From positions 4,402,001 through 4,466,000 of the forward strand of contig NZ_CP107930.1 in NCBI RefSeq assembly GCF_036021035.1: a stretch of DNA of 64,000 nt, in the 5' to 3' direction. The notes under the pieces are model-generated. The model did no database searches. It saw only the letters and a program-made list of their open reading frames with translations, and was not told where the DNA came from. A program made the position numbers and the translations under genes. Below are positions 1-7,265 of the stretch, piece by piece (the stretch's first letter is position 1; each line of letters begins with the position of its first letter). Source of the stretch: Kineococcus sp. NBC_00420. GTDB taxonomy: Bacteria > Actinomycetota > Actinomycetes > Actinomycetales > Kineococcaceae.

Positions 1-1
1 C

Positions 2-484
2 GCGGACGCCGTCCCGGTCGTGGCCTCCAGCGTCGCGGAGAACGCGATCGTCGCCGAGCCCGCGCCGGTCGTGGCGGCTCCGGTGGCCGCACCGGCTCCC
101 GCGCCCGCCCCGGTCCAGGCCTCGATGGGTGCGCGCATCCTCGACGTGGCCGACGACTACGCCGGTGTCCCCTACGTCTACGGCGGCACCACCCCCGCCG
201 GCTTCGACTGCTCGGGCTACACCAGCTACGTCTACCGCCAGGTCGGCGTCGAGATCCCCCGGACCGCCGCCGCCCAGAAGTCGGCCGCGGCCACGATCTC
301 CCGCGGCGACGCCGTCCCCGGCGACCTCGTCTTCTTCAGCAACGGCTCCGGCCGTGCCTTCCACGTGGGCATCTACGCGGGCGGCGGGATGATGTGGGAC
401 GCGCCGCGGACCGGCAAGCCCGTCCAGCTCCGCGCGATCTGGAGCGACGCCGTCACCTTCGGTCGCCTCGCCGCCACCGTCTGA
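2..484 (+). CDS. NlpC/P60 (C40) cell-wall peptidase, 5' partial
   Basis: The reading frame is open to the left edge, so the N-terminus lies outside the window. A linker rich in Ala, Pro and Val is followed by a complete NlpC/P60 domain. It has the catalytic Cys in FDCSGYTSYVY, the His in FHVGIYAGGG, and MWDAPRTGK at the third-residue region. Family members cut D-Glu/meso-DAP peptide bonds in peptidoglycan outside the cell. The Ala/Pro-rich stretch probably links the catalytic domain to an unseen N-terminal signal or wall-binding part. A large inverted repeat lies 47 bases downstream. The domain assignment is firm; the exact substrate is inferred. Confidence 0.88.
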   Translation, partial: ADAVPVVASSVAENAIVAEPAPVVAAPVAAPAPAPAPVQASMGARILDVADDYAGVPYVYGGTTPAGFDCSGYTSYVYRQVGVEIPRTAAAQKSAAATISRGDAVPGDLVFFSNGSGRAFHVGIYAGGGMMWDAPRTGKPVQLRAIWSDAVTFGRLAATV

Positions 485-530
485 TCGAGGCACGTCACCG
501 ATCGGCGAGTGATCGTCGCTCGGGTCCGCA

Positions 531-599
531 AGAACGGCGCTCGTCGCGCCCACCGGAGGAGGCTCCCGCCTCCGACGGTGGTGCGGCGGGCGCCGTTCT
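531..599. terminator. Large inverted repeat, probable terminator
   Basis: Perfect 10-base arms at 531-540 and 590-599 enclose further paired segments (ACC/GGT and AGG/CCT nearer the loop). The structure starts 47 bases after the peptidase stop. It is most likely a terminator, although it has no U-tract. A structured RNA is the alternative. Confidence 0.5.
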
Positions 600-672
600 C
601 GCGTTCGCGACCCGGCCGATCCGGGTCACCTCCCCGGTTCCGGCGCGCCCAGTGGGATTCACGGGAAAGTTG

Positions 673-723
673 CTGACTCCACCACCCCTCGCGACGTAGG
701 GTGCCGTCAACGACGACGGCACC
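673..723 (+). promoter_or_regulatory. Promoter and palindrome before the His-rich leader
   Basis: A TAGGGT -10 (697-702) lies 18 bases after a CTGACT -35 candidate (673-678). A 9-base inverted repeat, GGGTGCCGT (699-707) / ACGGCACCC (715-723), overlaps the predicted start point and could be an operator or a 5' hairpin. The Shine-Dalgarno GGAGG of the leader peptide follows at 727-731. Confidence 0.45.
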
Positions 724-735
724 CACGGAGGTCCG

Positions 736-915
736 ATGACCAGGCGTCACGGCGGCACAGCCACCGTGGTGCCCCACGCCCTCCAGCAGCACGCGGAGCA
801 CCACCACCACGTGCACCACCACCATGTGCACGTCGTCGCTCTCAGAGGCGCCCTCCCCACCGGGGACGGCGCCTCTCGTCGTCTCAGGAGGTGGATGTGC
901 GCACGCTCGTGCTGA
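736..915 (+). CDS. Histidine-rich leader peptide (59 aa)
   Basis: ATG at 736 is preceded by GGAGG at a 4-base spacing, a textbook ribosome site. The peptide has eight His residues in nine codons around residues 22-30 (four, Val, four), with more His nearby. Its stop (TGA 913-915) lies 16 bases inside the HNH gene, in another frame, so the two are likely coupled. A perfect 9-base hairpin (AGAGGCGCC/GGCGCCTCT) forms just after the His codons and just before the HNH ribosome site. This layout resembles a his-type leader peptide that senses charged tRNA-His. Regulation of a nuclease gene this way is not something I know of. Function is inferred only. Confidence 0.55.
   Translation: MTRRHGGTATVVPHALQQHAEHHHHVHHHHVHVVALRGALPTGDGASRRLRRWMCARSC
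844..875 (+). promoter_or_regulatory. Attenuator-like hairpin before the HNH gene
   Basis: The arms AGAGGCGCC and GGCGCCTCT pair perfectly around a 14- to 15-base loop. The hairpin sits between the histidine codons of the leader and the AGGAGG (886-891) that serves the HNH gene. The pyrimidine-rich loop (CCCTCC) could instead pair with AGGAGG. That gives two alternative folds that ribosome stalling on His codons could switch. Confidence 0.45.
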
Positions 916-1391
916 ACGCCGGCTTCGAACCGCTCGCGGTGGTGTCCTTCCGCAGGGCACTCGTCCTCGTGCTCGCCGGGAAGGCGTCGGTGGTCCTCGC
1001 CGACGCCGACCCCGTCGTCGGCGCGACGATGAGCCTCGAACGGCCCTCCGTCATCCTGCTCACGCGCTACGTCCGCGTCCCGCGCGGCCAGGTCGTCCCG
1101 GTCAGCCGGCGTGGCGTCCTGCGCCGCGACCACCAGCGCTGCGCCTACTGCCGCGGCCACGCGAGCACCGTCGACCACGTCCTGCCGCGCAGCCGCCGCG
1201 GCCCGGACACCTGGGAGAACCTCGTCGCCTGCTGCGTGCGCTGCAACAACGCCAAGGGCGACCGCACCCCCGAGGAGATGGGCTGGAGCATGCCGTTCCG
1301 ACCCGCCGCCCCCCGGGGCGCGTCCTGGGCCGTGCGGGGGGCCGAGACCCCCGACCCCCGCTGGGACGAGTTCCTCGCCACCGCCGCCTGA
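897..1391 (+). CDS. HNH endonuclease family protein
   Basis: The protein starts MRTLVLNAGFEPL and has the usual actinobacterial HNH layout: an N-terminal domain, then a zinc-ribbon HNH core with CAYC, the VDHVLPRSRRG motif (DH pair), CVRCNNAKGDRTP, and a short tail. The four Cys form the structural zinc site and the DH/N residues the nuclease centre. I chose GTG 897 because AGGAGG (886-891) is 5 bases away; the in-frame GTG at 891 touches that site. Targets of this family are largely unknown and DNA repair or processing is the usual guess. The gene overlaps the His-rich leader peptide. Confidence 0.85.
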   Translation: MRTLVLNAGFEPLAVVSFRRALVLVLAGKASVVLADADPVVGATMSLERPSVILLTRYVRVPRGQVVPVSRRGVLRRDHQRCAYCRGHASTVDHVLPRSRRGPDTWENLVACCVRCNNAKGDRTPEEMGWSMPFRPAAPRGASWAVRGAETPDPRWDEFLATAA

Positions 1392-1481
1392 CCCCGGTCC
1401 CGCCGGCGGGACGACGGACGGCGTCCGGGGTTCCGCCGTGCGGATGACGAGGACGGCGCGGGTGGGTGCGACGCTGGGGGC

Positions 1482-1817
1482 ATGGACGAGAACAAGAGGC
1501 AGGGCGAGTCGATCGACGCGGTGCTGCGGGGTCTGCTGAAGCAGGGCCGGCTGGACCCGGGAGCCGAACGCCTCGCAGAACAGGGCATCGACCGGCTGAA
1601 GGCGTTCCTCGGCTCGACCCCGGGGGCGCGGACCACGACCGGGACCGAGGTCCCCGAGGACGCCGAGGTGGTCGTCCCCGGCGGGCGGGAGATGCTCATG
1701 CACACGATCCCGCTGCCCGACGGCACCCGGGTCGAGGTCCTGGTGCCGGAGCGCCTCACCCGTGCCGAGGCCGACCGGGTCGCCGGTGTCCTCACCGCGC
1801 TGGCCGTCGATGAGTGA
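1482..1817 (+). CDS. Conserved hypothetical protein (111 aa)
   Basis: A small acidic soluble protein beginning MDENKRQGESIDAVLRGLL. An N-terminal helix-rich half is followed by a beta-rich half that mentions no catalytic motif I recognise. It has no signal peptide or membrane segment. Its stop overlaps the start of the S4-domain gene by 8 bases, so the two are translationally coupled and may act together in RNA metabolism. I cannot name its function. Confidence 0.65.
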   Translation: MDENKRQGESIDAVLRGLLKQGRLDPGAERLAEQGIDRLKAFLGSTPGARTTTGTEVPEDAEVVVPGGREMLMHTIPLPDGTRVEVLVPERLTRAEADRVAGVLTALAVDE

Positions 1818-2040
1818 GGTGGCGGTGGAGACGATCGACGTGGAGGTGACGGGGATCGTGCGCCTCGGGCAGTTCCTCAAGCTCGCCGGCGCCGTCGACT
1901 CCGGTGGGGAGGCCCGTGAGGTCCTCCAGGCCGGGGAGGTGACGGTGAACGAGGAGCCCGAGGACCGCCGGGGTCGTCAGCTCTCCGACGGTGACGTCGT
2001 CGCCCTCGGCGACGGGTCCTGGCGCGTCCTCGTCAACTGA
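1810..2040 (+). CDS. S4-domain RNA-binding protein (YbcJ-like, 76 aa)
   Basis: Nearly the whole protein is one S4 domain, with the helix LGQFLKLAGAVDSGGEAR, then VLQAGEVTVNEEPEDRRGR and LSDGDVVALG. S4 domains bind structured RNA such as rRNA or tRNA. The ATG at 1810 overlaps the preceding gene by 8 bases and fits the domain boundary. An upstream in-frame codon at 1762 would place unrelated residues before the domain. It converges with the dehydrogenase gene three bases downstream, and no terminator hairpin is visible between them. Confidence 0.8.
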   Translation: MSEVAVETIDVEVTGIVRLGQFLKLAGAVDSGGEAREVLQAGEVTVNEEPEDRRGRQLSDGDVVALGDGSWRVLVN

Positions 2041-2043
2041 GGG

Positions 2044-3000
2044 TCAGCCGAGCACCCGCACCGGGCGGCCTGCCCGCCAGGCCGTGACGTCCTCGACGGC
2101 GTCGAGGTACATCCGGCGGTAGGAGTCCTGCGTCACGTACCCCGTGTGCGGGGTCAGGACGGTGTTCGGGGCCTCACGCAGCGGGTGGCCGAGGGGCAGG
2201 GGTTCGACGTCGTACACGTCGAGCCCCGCCCCGGCGATCGTCCCCGCGTGCAGGGCCGCCACGAGCGCGTCGGTGTCCACGACCGGGCCTCGCGAGGTGT
2301 TCACCAGGAACGCCGTGGGCTTCATCGTGGACAGTTCCGCCGCACCCAGCAGACCGCGGGTGCGCTCGGAGAGCCGGGTGTGGACCGAGACGACGTCGCT
2401 GCGGCGCAGCAGGTCCGCCTTCGAGACGGGTTCCACGCCGAGCTCCCGGGCCTGCGACGGGTCGAGGTTCTCCGACCACGCGAGGACCTCCATGTCGAAG
2501 GCCTGCGCGATCCGCGCGACCCGGCGGCCGAGTTTGCCCAGCCCGATCGTGCCGAAGGTCAGCCCGGCCAGGTCCAGCCCCACACCCAGCTGCCAGTGCC
2601 CCGCCCGGAGGCCCGCGTCCTCGGCCGGGACCCGCCGGGCCAGGGCCAGCACGAGGGCCCACGTGAGTTCGGCCGTCGGCGTCGCGGTCGTCGGTGTGCC
2701 GGCCATCCCCGTCCCGCAGACCAGGACCCCGTGGCCCGCGGCGGCGGGCAGGTCGATCGCGGCGTTGACCATGCCCGTCGTCACCAGCAGGCGGAGGTCG
2801 GGCAGACCGGCGAACTCGCCCGCCCCGAACGGTGTCCGCTCGCGCATGGCGACGACGACCTCCGCGCCGGCCAGGCGTGCGCGCAGGGCGTCTCCGGCGA
2901 GGTGCTCGTGGACGAAGTCCACCTCGCCCAGACCCGAGAAGTCGGCGAACCCCGCGGCCACCCGCTGGTAGTCGTCGAGGACCACCACGCGCCGGCTCAC
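2044..3000 (-). CDS. D-isomer-specific 2-hydroxyacid dehydrogenase (NAD-dependent)
   Basis: A 318-residue enzyme of the D-2-hydroxyacid dehydrogenase family, which interconverts 2-keto acids and D-2-hydroxy acids. The Rossmann GxGxxG is at residues 153-158 (TIGLGKLG). The catalytic Arg (NTSRGP, 237), Glu (VEP, 266) and His (TPHTGY, 285) are all present. The GTG start overlaps the stop of the aldo/keto reductase by 4 bases, so the two are co-translated. Its place behind a sugar importer suggests a role in sugar-acid catabolism, but the substrate cannot be read from sequence. Confidence 0.88.
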   Translation of the reverse strand: MSRRVVVLDDYQRVAAGFADFSGLGEVDFVHEHLAGDALRARLAGAEVVVAMRERTPFGAGEFAGLPDLRLLVTTGMVNAAIDLPAAAGHGVLVCGTGMAGTPTTATPTAELTWALVLALARRVPAEDAGLRAGHWQLGVGLDLAGLTFGTIGLGKLGRRVARIAQAFDMEVLAWSENLDPSQARELGVEPVSKADLLRRSDVVSVHTRLSERTRGLLGAAELSTMKPTAFLVNTSRGPVVDTDALVAALHAGTIAGAGLDVYDVEPLPLGHPLREAPNTVLTPHTGYVTQDSYRRMYLDAVEDVTAWRAGRPVRVLG

Positions 3001-3779
3001 CCGCGCCCCAGCCCGTCGATCGCGGTGACCTCGTCGTCGGTGAGGACGAAGCCGTCGACGTCGAGGTTGGTGGCCTGCCGGCCGGGATCACCCGACTTGG
3101 GGATCACGACCACCCCGTGCTGCACGTGCCAGCGCACGACGACCTGCTCGGCGCTCACGCCGTGCGCCTGCGCGACGCCGGCGAGGACCGGGTCCTGCAG
3201 GCTCGTCGCCTTGAACGGGGAGTACCCCTCCAGGACGATCCCGCGGTCGCGGTGACCCTGCAGCAGGTCCGCGTCGAAGAGCCGCGGACCCCACTTCACC
3301 TGGTTCACGGCGGGGGTCACCCCGGTGGCCGCCGTGAGCTCGTCGATCTGGGCGAGGGAGTGGTTGCTGACGCCGATGGCGCGGACCTGCCCGCGCTGCT
3401 GCGCCGCGACGAACCGTTCCCAGACGTCAGGACGGGCCCGGCCCTCCGGCGGCCAGTGGATGAGCCACAGGTCCAGGACGTCGCGGCCCAGCAGTTCGAG
3501 GCTGCGGGCGAGGAACTCGTCCTCCCGGCCGGCGTGGTCCTGGCGCAGCTTGGTGGTGACGACCACGTCGTCACCGTCGTCGTGGCCCGCGATCGCCCGG
3601 CCGACCTCGGCCTCGTTCTCGTACATCGTCGCGGTGTCCAGCAGGCGGTACCCGAGGTCGAGGGCGCTGCGCAGCGACCGCTCACCCGCGGCACCGCGCA
3701 GGCCGTAGGTGCCGAGCCCCACGAGGGGCAGGTCGAGCGTGCCGTCGAGGGTCCGGACGGGAGTGCGGGGAGTGCTCAC
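2997..3779 (-). CDS. Aldo/keto reductase
   Basis: A 260-residue AKR with the full catalytic tetrad: Asp48 and Tyr53 (LLDTATMYENEAEVG), Lys77 (VVTTKL) and His108 (LWLIHWP). It reduces aldehydes or ketones with NADPH, in the AKR5 (2,5-diketo-D-gluconate reductase-like) style. A TAGCGT -10 ends 6 bases before the GTG start, so a separate leaderless transcript is likely even though it also lies downstream of the permease genes. Physiological substrate unknown; sugar-derived carbonyls are plausible from context. Confidence 0.88.
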   Translation of the reverse strand: MSTPRTPVRTLDGTLDLPLVGLGTYGLRGAAGERSLRSALDLGYRLLDTATMYENEAEVGRAIAGHDDGDDVVVTTKLRQDHAGREDEFLARSLELLGRDVLDLWLIHWPPEGRARPDVWERFVAAQQRGQVRAIGVSNHSLAQIDELTAATGVTPAVNQVKWGPRLFDADLLQGHRDRGIVLEGYSPFKATSLQDPVLAGVAQAHGVSAEQVVVRWHVQHGVVVIPKSGDPGRQATNLDVDGFVLTDDEVTAIDGLGRG

Positions 3780-3791
3780 GCGGGGACGCTA
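3780..3791 (-). promoter_or_regulatory. Leaderless promoter of the aldo/keto reductase
   Basis: TAGCGT (3786-3791, minus strand) followed by six bases and the GTG at 3779. No ribosome site lies in this space. The pattern recurs at many genes of the window. Confidence 0.5.
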
Positions 3792-3819
3792 CGACCCCCG
3801 GGAGCCTCCCGCACCCCGC

Positions 3820-4707
3820 TCAGTCCTTCAGGCCCGCGTTCATGTCGGCGTTCATGACGTAGCGCTGGAACACCAGGTAGATGACGACGAGCGGCACGAT
3901 CGAGATGACCGAGGCGCCGAGCAGGACCGACCAGTTGACGTTCTGCGCCCCGACGATGCTCTGGATGCCGATCTGGAGCGTGAACTTGCTCGGGTCGTTG
4001 AGGACGATGAGCGGCCAGATGTAGTCGTTCCACCGCCACTGGAAGGAGAAGATCGCCAGGGTGATCATGATCGGACGGGCGATCGGCAGCATGACGCGGA
4101 CGAAGGTCGTCAGCTCGTTCGAGCCGTCGATGCGGGCCGCTTCGAGCAGCTCGTTCGGCACCGTGGAGAAGAACTGCCGGAACATGAAGCAGCCGGTGGC
4201 GGTGATGATCGAGGGGACGACGATCCCGGCCAGGTGGTTGTAGAGCCCCAGGTCGCGGATCACGAGGAACGAGGGCGACAGGATGACCTCGGTCGGCAGC
4301 ATCGTCGTGGCGAGGATGCACATGAAGAACGCCTTGAGCCACCAGTTCTGGTACTTGGCCAGGGCGTAGCCCGTCATGGCGCTCGCCAGCACCGTGAGGA
4401 CGGTGGTGCTGACCGCCACGATGAGGGTGTTGGTGAAGTAGCCGGCGAAGTTGAAGCTCGTCCAGGCCTGCTCGTAGCCGGCGAACGTGGGGTTCTTCGG
4501 CAGCAGCGTCAGCGGGTAGGAGAAGAGGTTCCCCGCCGGTTTGAACGAGGACAGGACGAACCACAGCACCGGGAAGCCGTAGAGCACGGCGAGCAGCCAC
4601 AGCAGGACGGTGGCCCCGACGGTGCGGGCGGGCGAGCCGCCCTCGCGCACGCGGGTGCTGCGGCGCAGAGCCGGTGCCTTGGGGCGGGGCAGCGAGGAGA
4701 GAGCCAT
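3820..4707 (-). CDS. Carbohydrate ABC transporter permease (MalG type)
   Basis: A 295-residue inner-membrane subunit with six predicted helices and the cytoplasmic EAA loop (ELLEAARIDGSNELTTFVRVMLP) that docks the ATPase. It pairs with the permease encoded one base upstream to import a sugar delivered by the binding protein. ATG 4707 was chosen because the residues before it are in the wrong composition and belong to the shadow of the upstream gene. No ATPase gene is nearby, so a shared MsiK-type ATPase is expected. Confidence 0.92.
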   Translation of the reverse strand: MALSSLPRPKAPALRRSTRVREGGSPARTVGATVLLWLLAVLYGFPVLWFVLSSFKPAGNLFSYPLTLLPKNPTFAGYEQAWTSFNFAGYFTNTLIVAVSTTVLTVLASAMTGYALAKYQNWWLKAFFMCILATTMLPTEVILSPSFLVIRDLGLYNHLAGIVVPSIITATGCFMFRQFFSTVPNELLEAARIDGSNELTTFVRVMLPIARPIMITLAIFSFQWRWNDYIWPLIVLNDPSKFTLQIGIQSIVGAQNVNWSVLLGASVISIVPLVVIYLVFQRYVMNADMNAGLKD

Positions 4708-4708
4708 C

Positions 4709-5668
4709 TCACGCCTCCCGGCGTCGGTTGACGAGGACCTGGAGCAGGGCGATGCCCATGAGGACGGCCATGAGGACGAACGAGGCGGCGCTGGCGTAGC
4801 CGATCTGGCCCTGCTGGAAGCCCGTCCGGAAGATGTACTGGACGACCAGGTTGTTCTCCGTGCCCGGCCCACCGCCGTTCAGGGACTGCAGCAGCGCGTA
4901 CTCCTTCATGGCCCCGAGGCTGCCGAGCAGGATGACGATGAACGACGTCGGGGCGATGCTGGGCAGCGTGATGTAGCGGAACCGCTGCCAGGACGTGGCC
5001 CCGTCGATGGAGGCGGCCTCGTAGTAGGAGGTCGGGACGTTGCGCAGCGCGGCGACGAACAGCAGCATGTTGAAGGCCGTCCCGCCCCAGGCGCCGGCGA
5101 TGGCGACGATGACCAGCGACAGGTTCGCGTTGGACTGCCACGGGACGGCGGAGCCGCCGAAGGACGTGATGAGGAAGTTCACCAGCCCGAAGTTCTCCCC
5201 GAAGATCCACCGCCAGATGACGCCGGCGACGATGGGGGAGATGAGCCACGGGATGAAGAACAGGACGCGCGCGACGGTCTTGCCCTTGGCGTGCGGGCTG
5301 GTCAGCAGCGTCGCCATGGTCAGCGACAGCACGTAGTTCAGCGGCACCGACATGACGGCGAACAGGACCGTCCGGCCGAACGCCGAGTAGAACCCGGCGT
5401 CGCCGAGCAGCTTCTGGTAGTTGGCCAGGCCCACCCACGGGGCCGAGCCGACCCCGGTGTAGCTGGTGAACGAGTAGTACAGCCCCGTCAGCGCCGGCCA
5501 GACGAAGAACAGGAAGAACAGGACCACGTTGACGCCGACGAACAGCAGGGGCGCCACGCGGTAGCGCGCCGCCCGTCGGCGGTTGGCGGAGGCTCGCGGA
5601 GCCTGCACGAGGGCAGCGGGGTCGGTCCCGACGGCGGCGGGGACCGGGCCCGGTGAGGTGGGGGTCAT
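4709..5668 (-). CDS. Carbohydrate ABC transporter permease (MalF type)
   Basis: A 319-residue membrane protein with a cytoplasmic N-terminal extension, about six helices, and the EAA motif (SYYEAASIDGATSWQRFRYI). It forms the heterodimeric sugar channel with the downstream MalG-type permease. It lies 28 bases after the binding-protein gene, with a GGAGG just before the ATG at 5668. The substrate is not evident from sequence. Confidence 0.92.
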   Translation of the reverse strand: MTPTSPGPVPAAVGTDPAALVQAPRASANRRRAARYRVAPLLFVGVNVVLFFLFFVWPALTGLYYSFTSYTGVGSAPWVGLANYQKLLGDAGFYSAFGRTVLFAVMSVPLNYVLSLTMATLLTSPHAKGKTVARVLFFIPWLISPIVAGVIWRWIFGENFGLVNFLITSFGGSAVPWQSNANLSLVIVAIAGAWGGTAFNMLLFVAALRNVPTSYYEAASIDGATSWQRFRYITLPSIAPTSFIVILLGSLGAMKEYALLQSLNGGGPGTENNLVVQYIFRTGFQQGQIGYASAASFVLMAVLMGIALLQVLVNRRREA

Positions 5669-5696
5669 CGAACCTCCTGGGGAGCGCGAGCGGACG

Positions 5697-6995
5697 TCAG
5701 GCGATCTGCTCGTTCAGCAGCTTCACGATGTTGGCCACGGTCTCCGCCACGGTCTGCTGACCGTTGATGGCTTTGCCCACCTCGTCCTTGGTGGGGTCGG
5801 TCGTGATGGCCTTGCCCGCGAGGGTCAGCTTCTCACCCGAGTCGCTGCCGGACGTGGAGATCGGGTCGGCGAGCTCGATCTCCTTCTGGTAGAGCGCGTA
5901 GCCGTCGAGGGCGGCCTGGTTCGTCCCCGGGTAGGCCACCTCGAGGTCGTTCTCCACCGGCAGCCACCCGTTGGTCGCGGCGACCTTGGTGTAGTTGGCC
6001 GGGTCGTAGAGGAACTCGACGAACTGCATCGCGGCGGCCTTGGTGTCGCCGTTGTCGAAGGCCACGACCTTGCCGCCGGTGTTGATGTCGGTGGCCTGCG
6101 TCGGCTGCGCCGGGGTGGGGACGGCCGCCCACTCGAACTGGGTGATGCTCTCGGCGAAGTCGGCGATCTGCCAGACGCCGGAGAAGTAGGCGACGACCTG
6201 GCCGCTCTTGAACAGGGCGTTCGGGTCGCCCCCGGAGGTCCACACGGACTTCGGCATGACGACGTCGTCGTTGAGGTCGACGAACTTCTGCAGCGCCGCG
6301 GTGGTGTCGTCGTCGACGCTGTACTCGGTGCCCTTCTCGTTGAGCTGGAAGCCCTTGGCCCCGTGCTCGTAGAAGAACGCTTTGATGCGCGCGGGCGAGG
6401 CGTCGTAGACGAGGTCGTACTGGGCGCCGGCCGCGGTGCGGACCTGCGTCGCGGCGGCGAGGAACTCGTCCCAGGTCCAGGTGCTCGCGGGGTCGGTCGG
6501 GTAGGCCACCCCGGCCTTCTGGAAGAGCGTGGTGTTGATGAAGAGCCCGGCCGCGGTGATGTCGGAGGGGATCGTGACGATCTTGCCGTCGCTGGTCTTC
6601 TGGTAGAGCTTCTCGTCGATCTTGTTCGTGGCGCTCGTCGCGACGGCGGTGAGGTCCTGCAGCTTGTTCGTCCAGATCGGGTCCAGGGACGGTGCGCTCG
6701 CGACGTCGGGCAGGGAGTTCGCCTGCGCGGCCTGGCGCAGCTTCGTCTGGTACCCGTCGTAGGGGACGTTGACGATCTCGACCGTGATGCCCTTGGCCGC
6801 CTTGAAGGCGTCGGCCAGGTCGTAGTACCCCTTGGCCTGGGCCTCGCTGGCCGAGAGCCAGAAGGTGATCTTCTTGGCGTCACCGCCACCGGTACCGGAA
6901 TCGTCCGAACCGCAGGCGGTCAGGGCGGTTCCCGTGGCCGCCGCGGCCAGGGAGCCGAGGAGGATGGATCGACGACTGGTGGTGAACTCGCGCAT
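5697..6995 (-). CDS. Sugar ABC transporter substrate-binding lipoprotein (importer 1)
   Basis: A 432-residue extracellular binding protein. The N-terminus combines a twin-arginine SRRSILLGS with a lipobox LTAC (Cys28), so it is probably Tat-exported and lipid-anchored. The mature part has the two-lobed family-1 solute-binding fold (KKITFWLSASEAQAKGYY at its start). ATG 6995 fits the signal peptide; upstream in-frame codons only read through non-coding DNA. It heads the operon with two permeases and has a clear -35/-10 about 110-140 bases upstream. The ligand is probably an oligosaccharide. Confidence 0.92.
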   Translation of the reverse strand: MREFTTSRRSILLGSLAAAATGTALTACGSDDSGTGGGDAKKITFWLSASEAQAKGYYDLADAFKAAKGITVEIVNVPYDGYQTKLRQAAQANSLPDVASAPSLDPIWTNKLQDLTAVATSATNKIDEKLYQKTSDGKIVTIPSDITAAGLFINTTLFQKAGVAYPTDPASTWTWDEFLAAATQVRTAAGAQYDLVYDASPARIKAFFYEHGAKGFQLNEKGTEYSVDDDTTAALQKFVDLNDDVVMPKSVWTSGGDPNALFKSGQVVAYFSGVWQIADFAESITQFEWAAVPTPAQPTQATDINTGGKVVAFDNGDTKAAAMQFVEFLYDPANYTKVAATNGWLPVENDLEVAYPGTNQAALDGYALYQKEIELADPISTSGSDSGEKLTLAGKAITTDPTKDEVGKAINGQQTVAETVANIVKLLNEQIA

Positions 6996-7049
6996 GGTTG
7001 GACGTCCTCGTCTCCGGTCACGAACCGTCTCCTCCGCCGGCGGTGGAGG

Positions 7050-7067
7050 CCGGTCAGGGCTGACCGG
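7050..7067. promoter_or_regulatory. Palindrome in the importer 1 leader
   Basis: CCGGTCA (7050-7056), four bases, TGACCGG (7061-7067). It lies inside the predicted 5' leader, about 40 bases after the start point. It may be an operator for a sugar-responsive repressor or an RNA hairpin. Confidence 0.45.
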
Positions 7068-7111
7068 GGGAGGTGGACGGCACTGCCCTGAGCAGCAGCG
7101 GCAGTTCCGGC

Positions 7112-7141
7112 AAGTTAGGCGGAAAGCCCTTACCTCGTCAA
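7112..7141 (-). promoter_or_regulatory. Sigma-70-type promoter of importer 1
   Basis: On the minus strand TTGACG (7136-7141), 18 bases, then TAACTT (7112-7117). Transcription should start near 7105, giving a leader of about 110 bases. TTCCG/CGGAA half-sites flank the -10 and could bind a repressor. Confidence 0.7.
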
Positions 7142-7173
7142 GTGCCGACACCCGGTGGAGTCGGGATGACTTC

Positions 7174-7199
7174 ACGTCAGAACATGTGCACACTGACGT
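7174..7199. promoter_or_regulatory. Palindromic operator candidate between importer 1 and the lyase-like gene
   Basis: ACGTCAG (7174-7180) and CTGACGT (7193-7199) form a perfect 7-base inverted repeat around a 12-base centre containing TGTGCACA. It lies upstream of both divergent genes, 67 bases before the lyase-like start and 33 bases upstream of the importer -35. Confidence 0.45.
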
Positions 7200-7265
7200 C
7201 CGTCGGACCGCTGCCCCCGCGTGCGTCGGGACGACCCCCACCCCAGCGCCCGGAGGACTGATCGC

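Noticed and set aside
2146-3255. Plus-strand long frames over the dehydrogenase and reductase genes
   Set aside because: Shadow frames of high-GC codon use; the minus-strand proteins have complete catalytic motifs.
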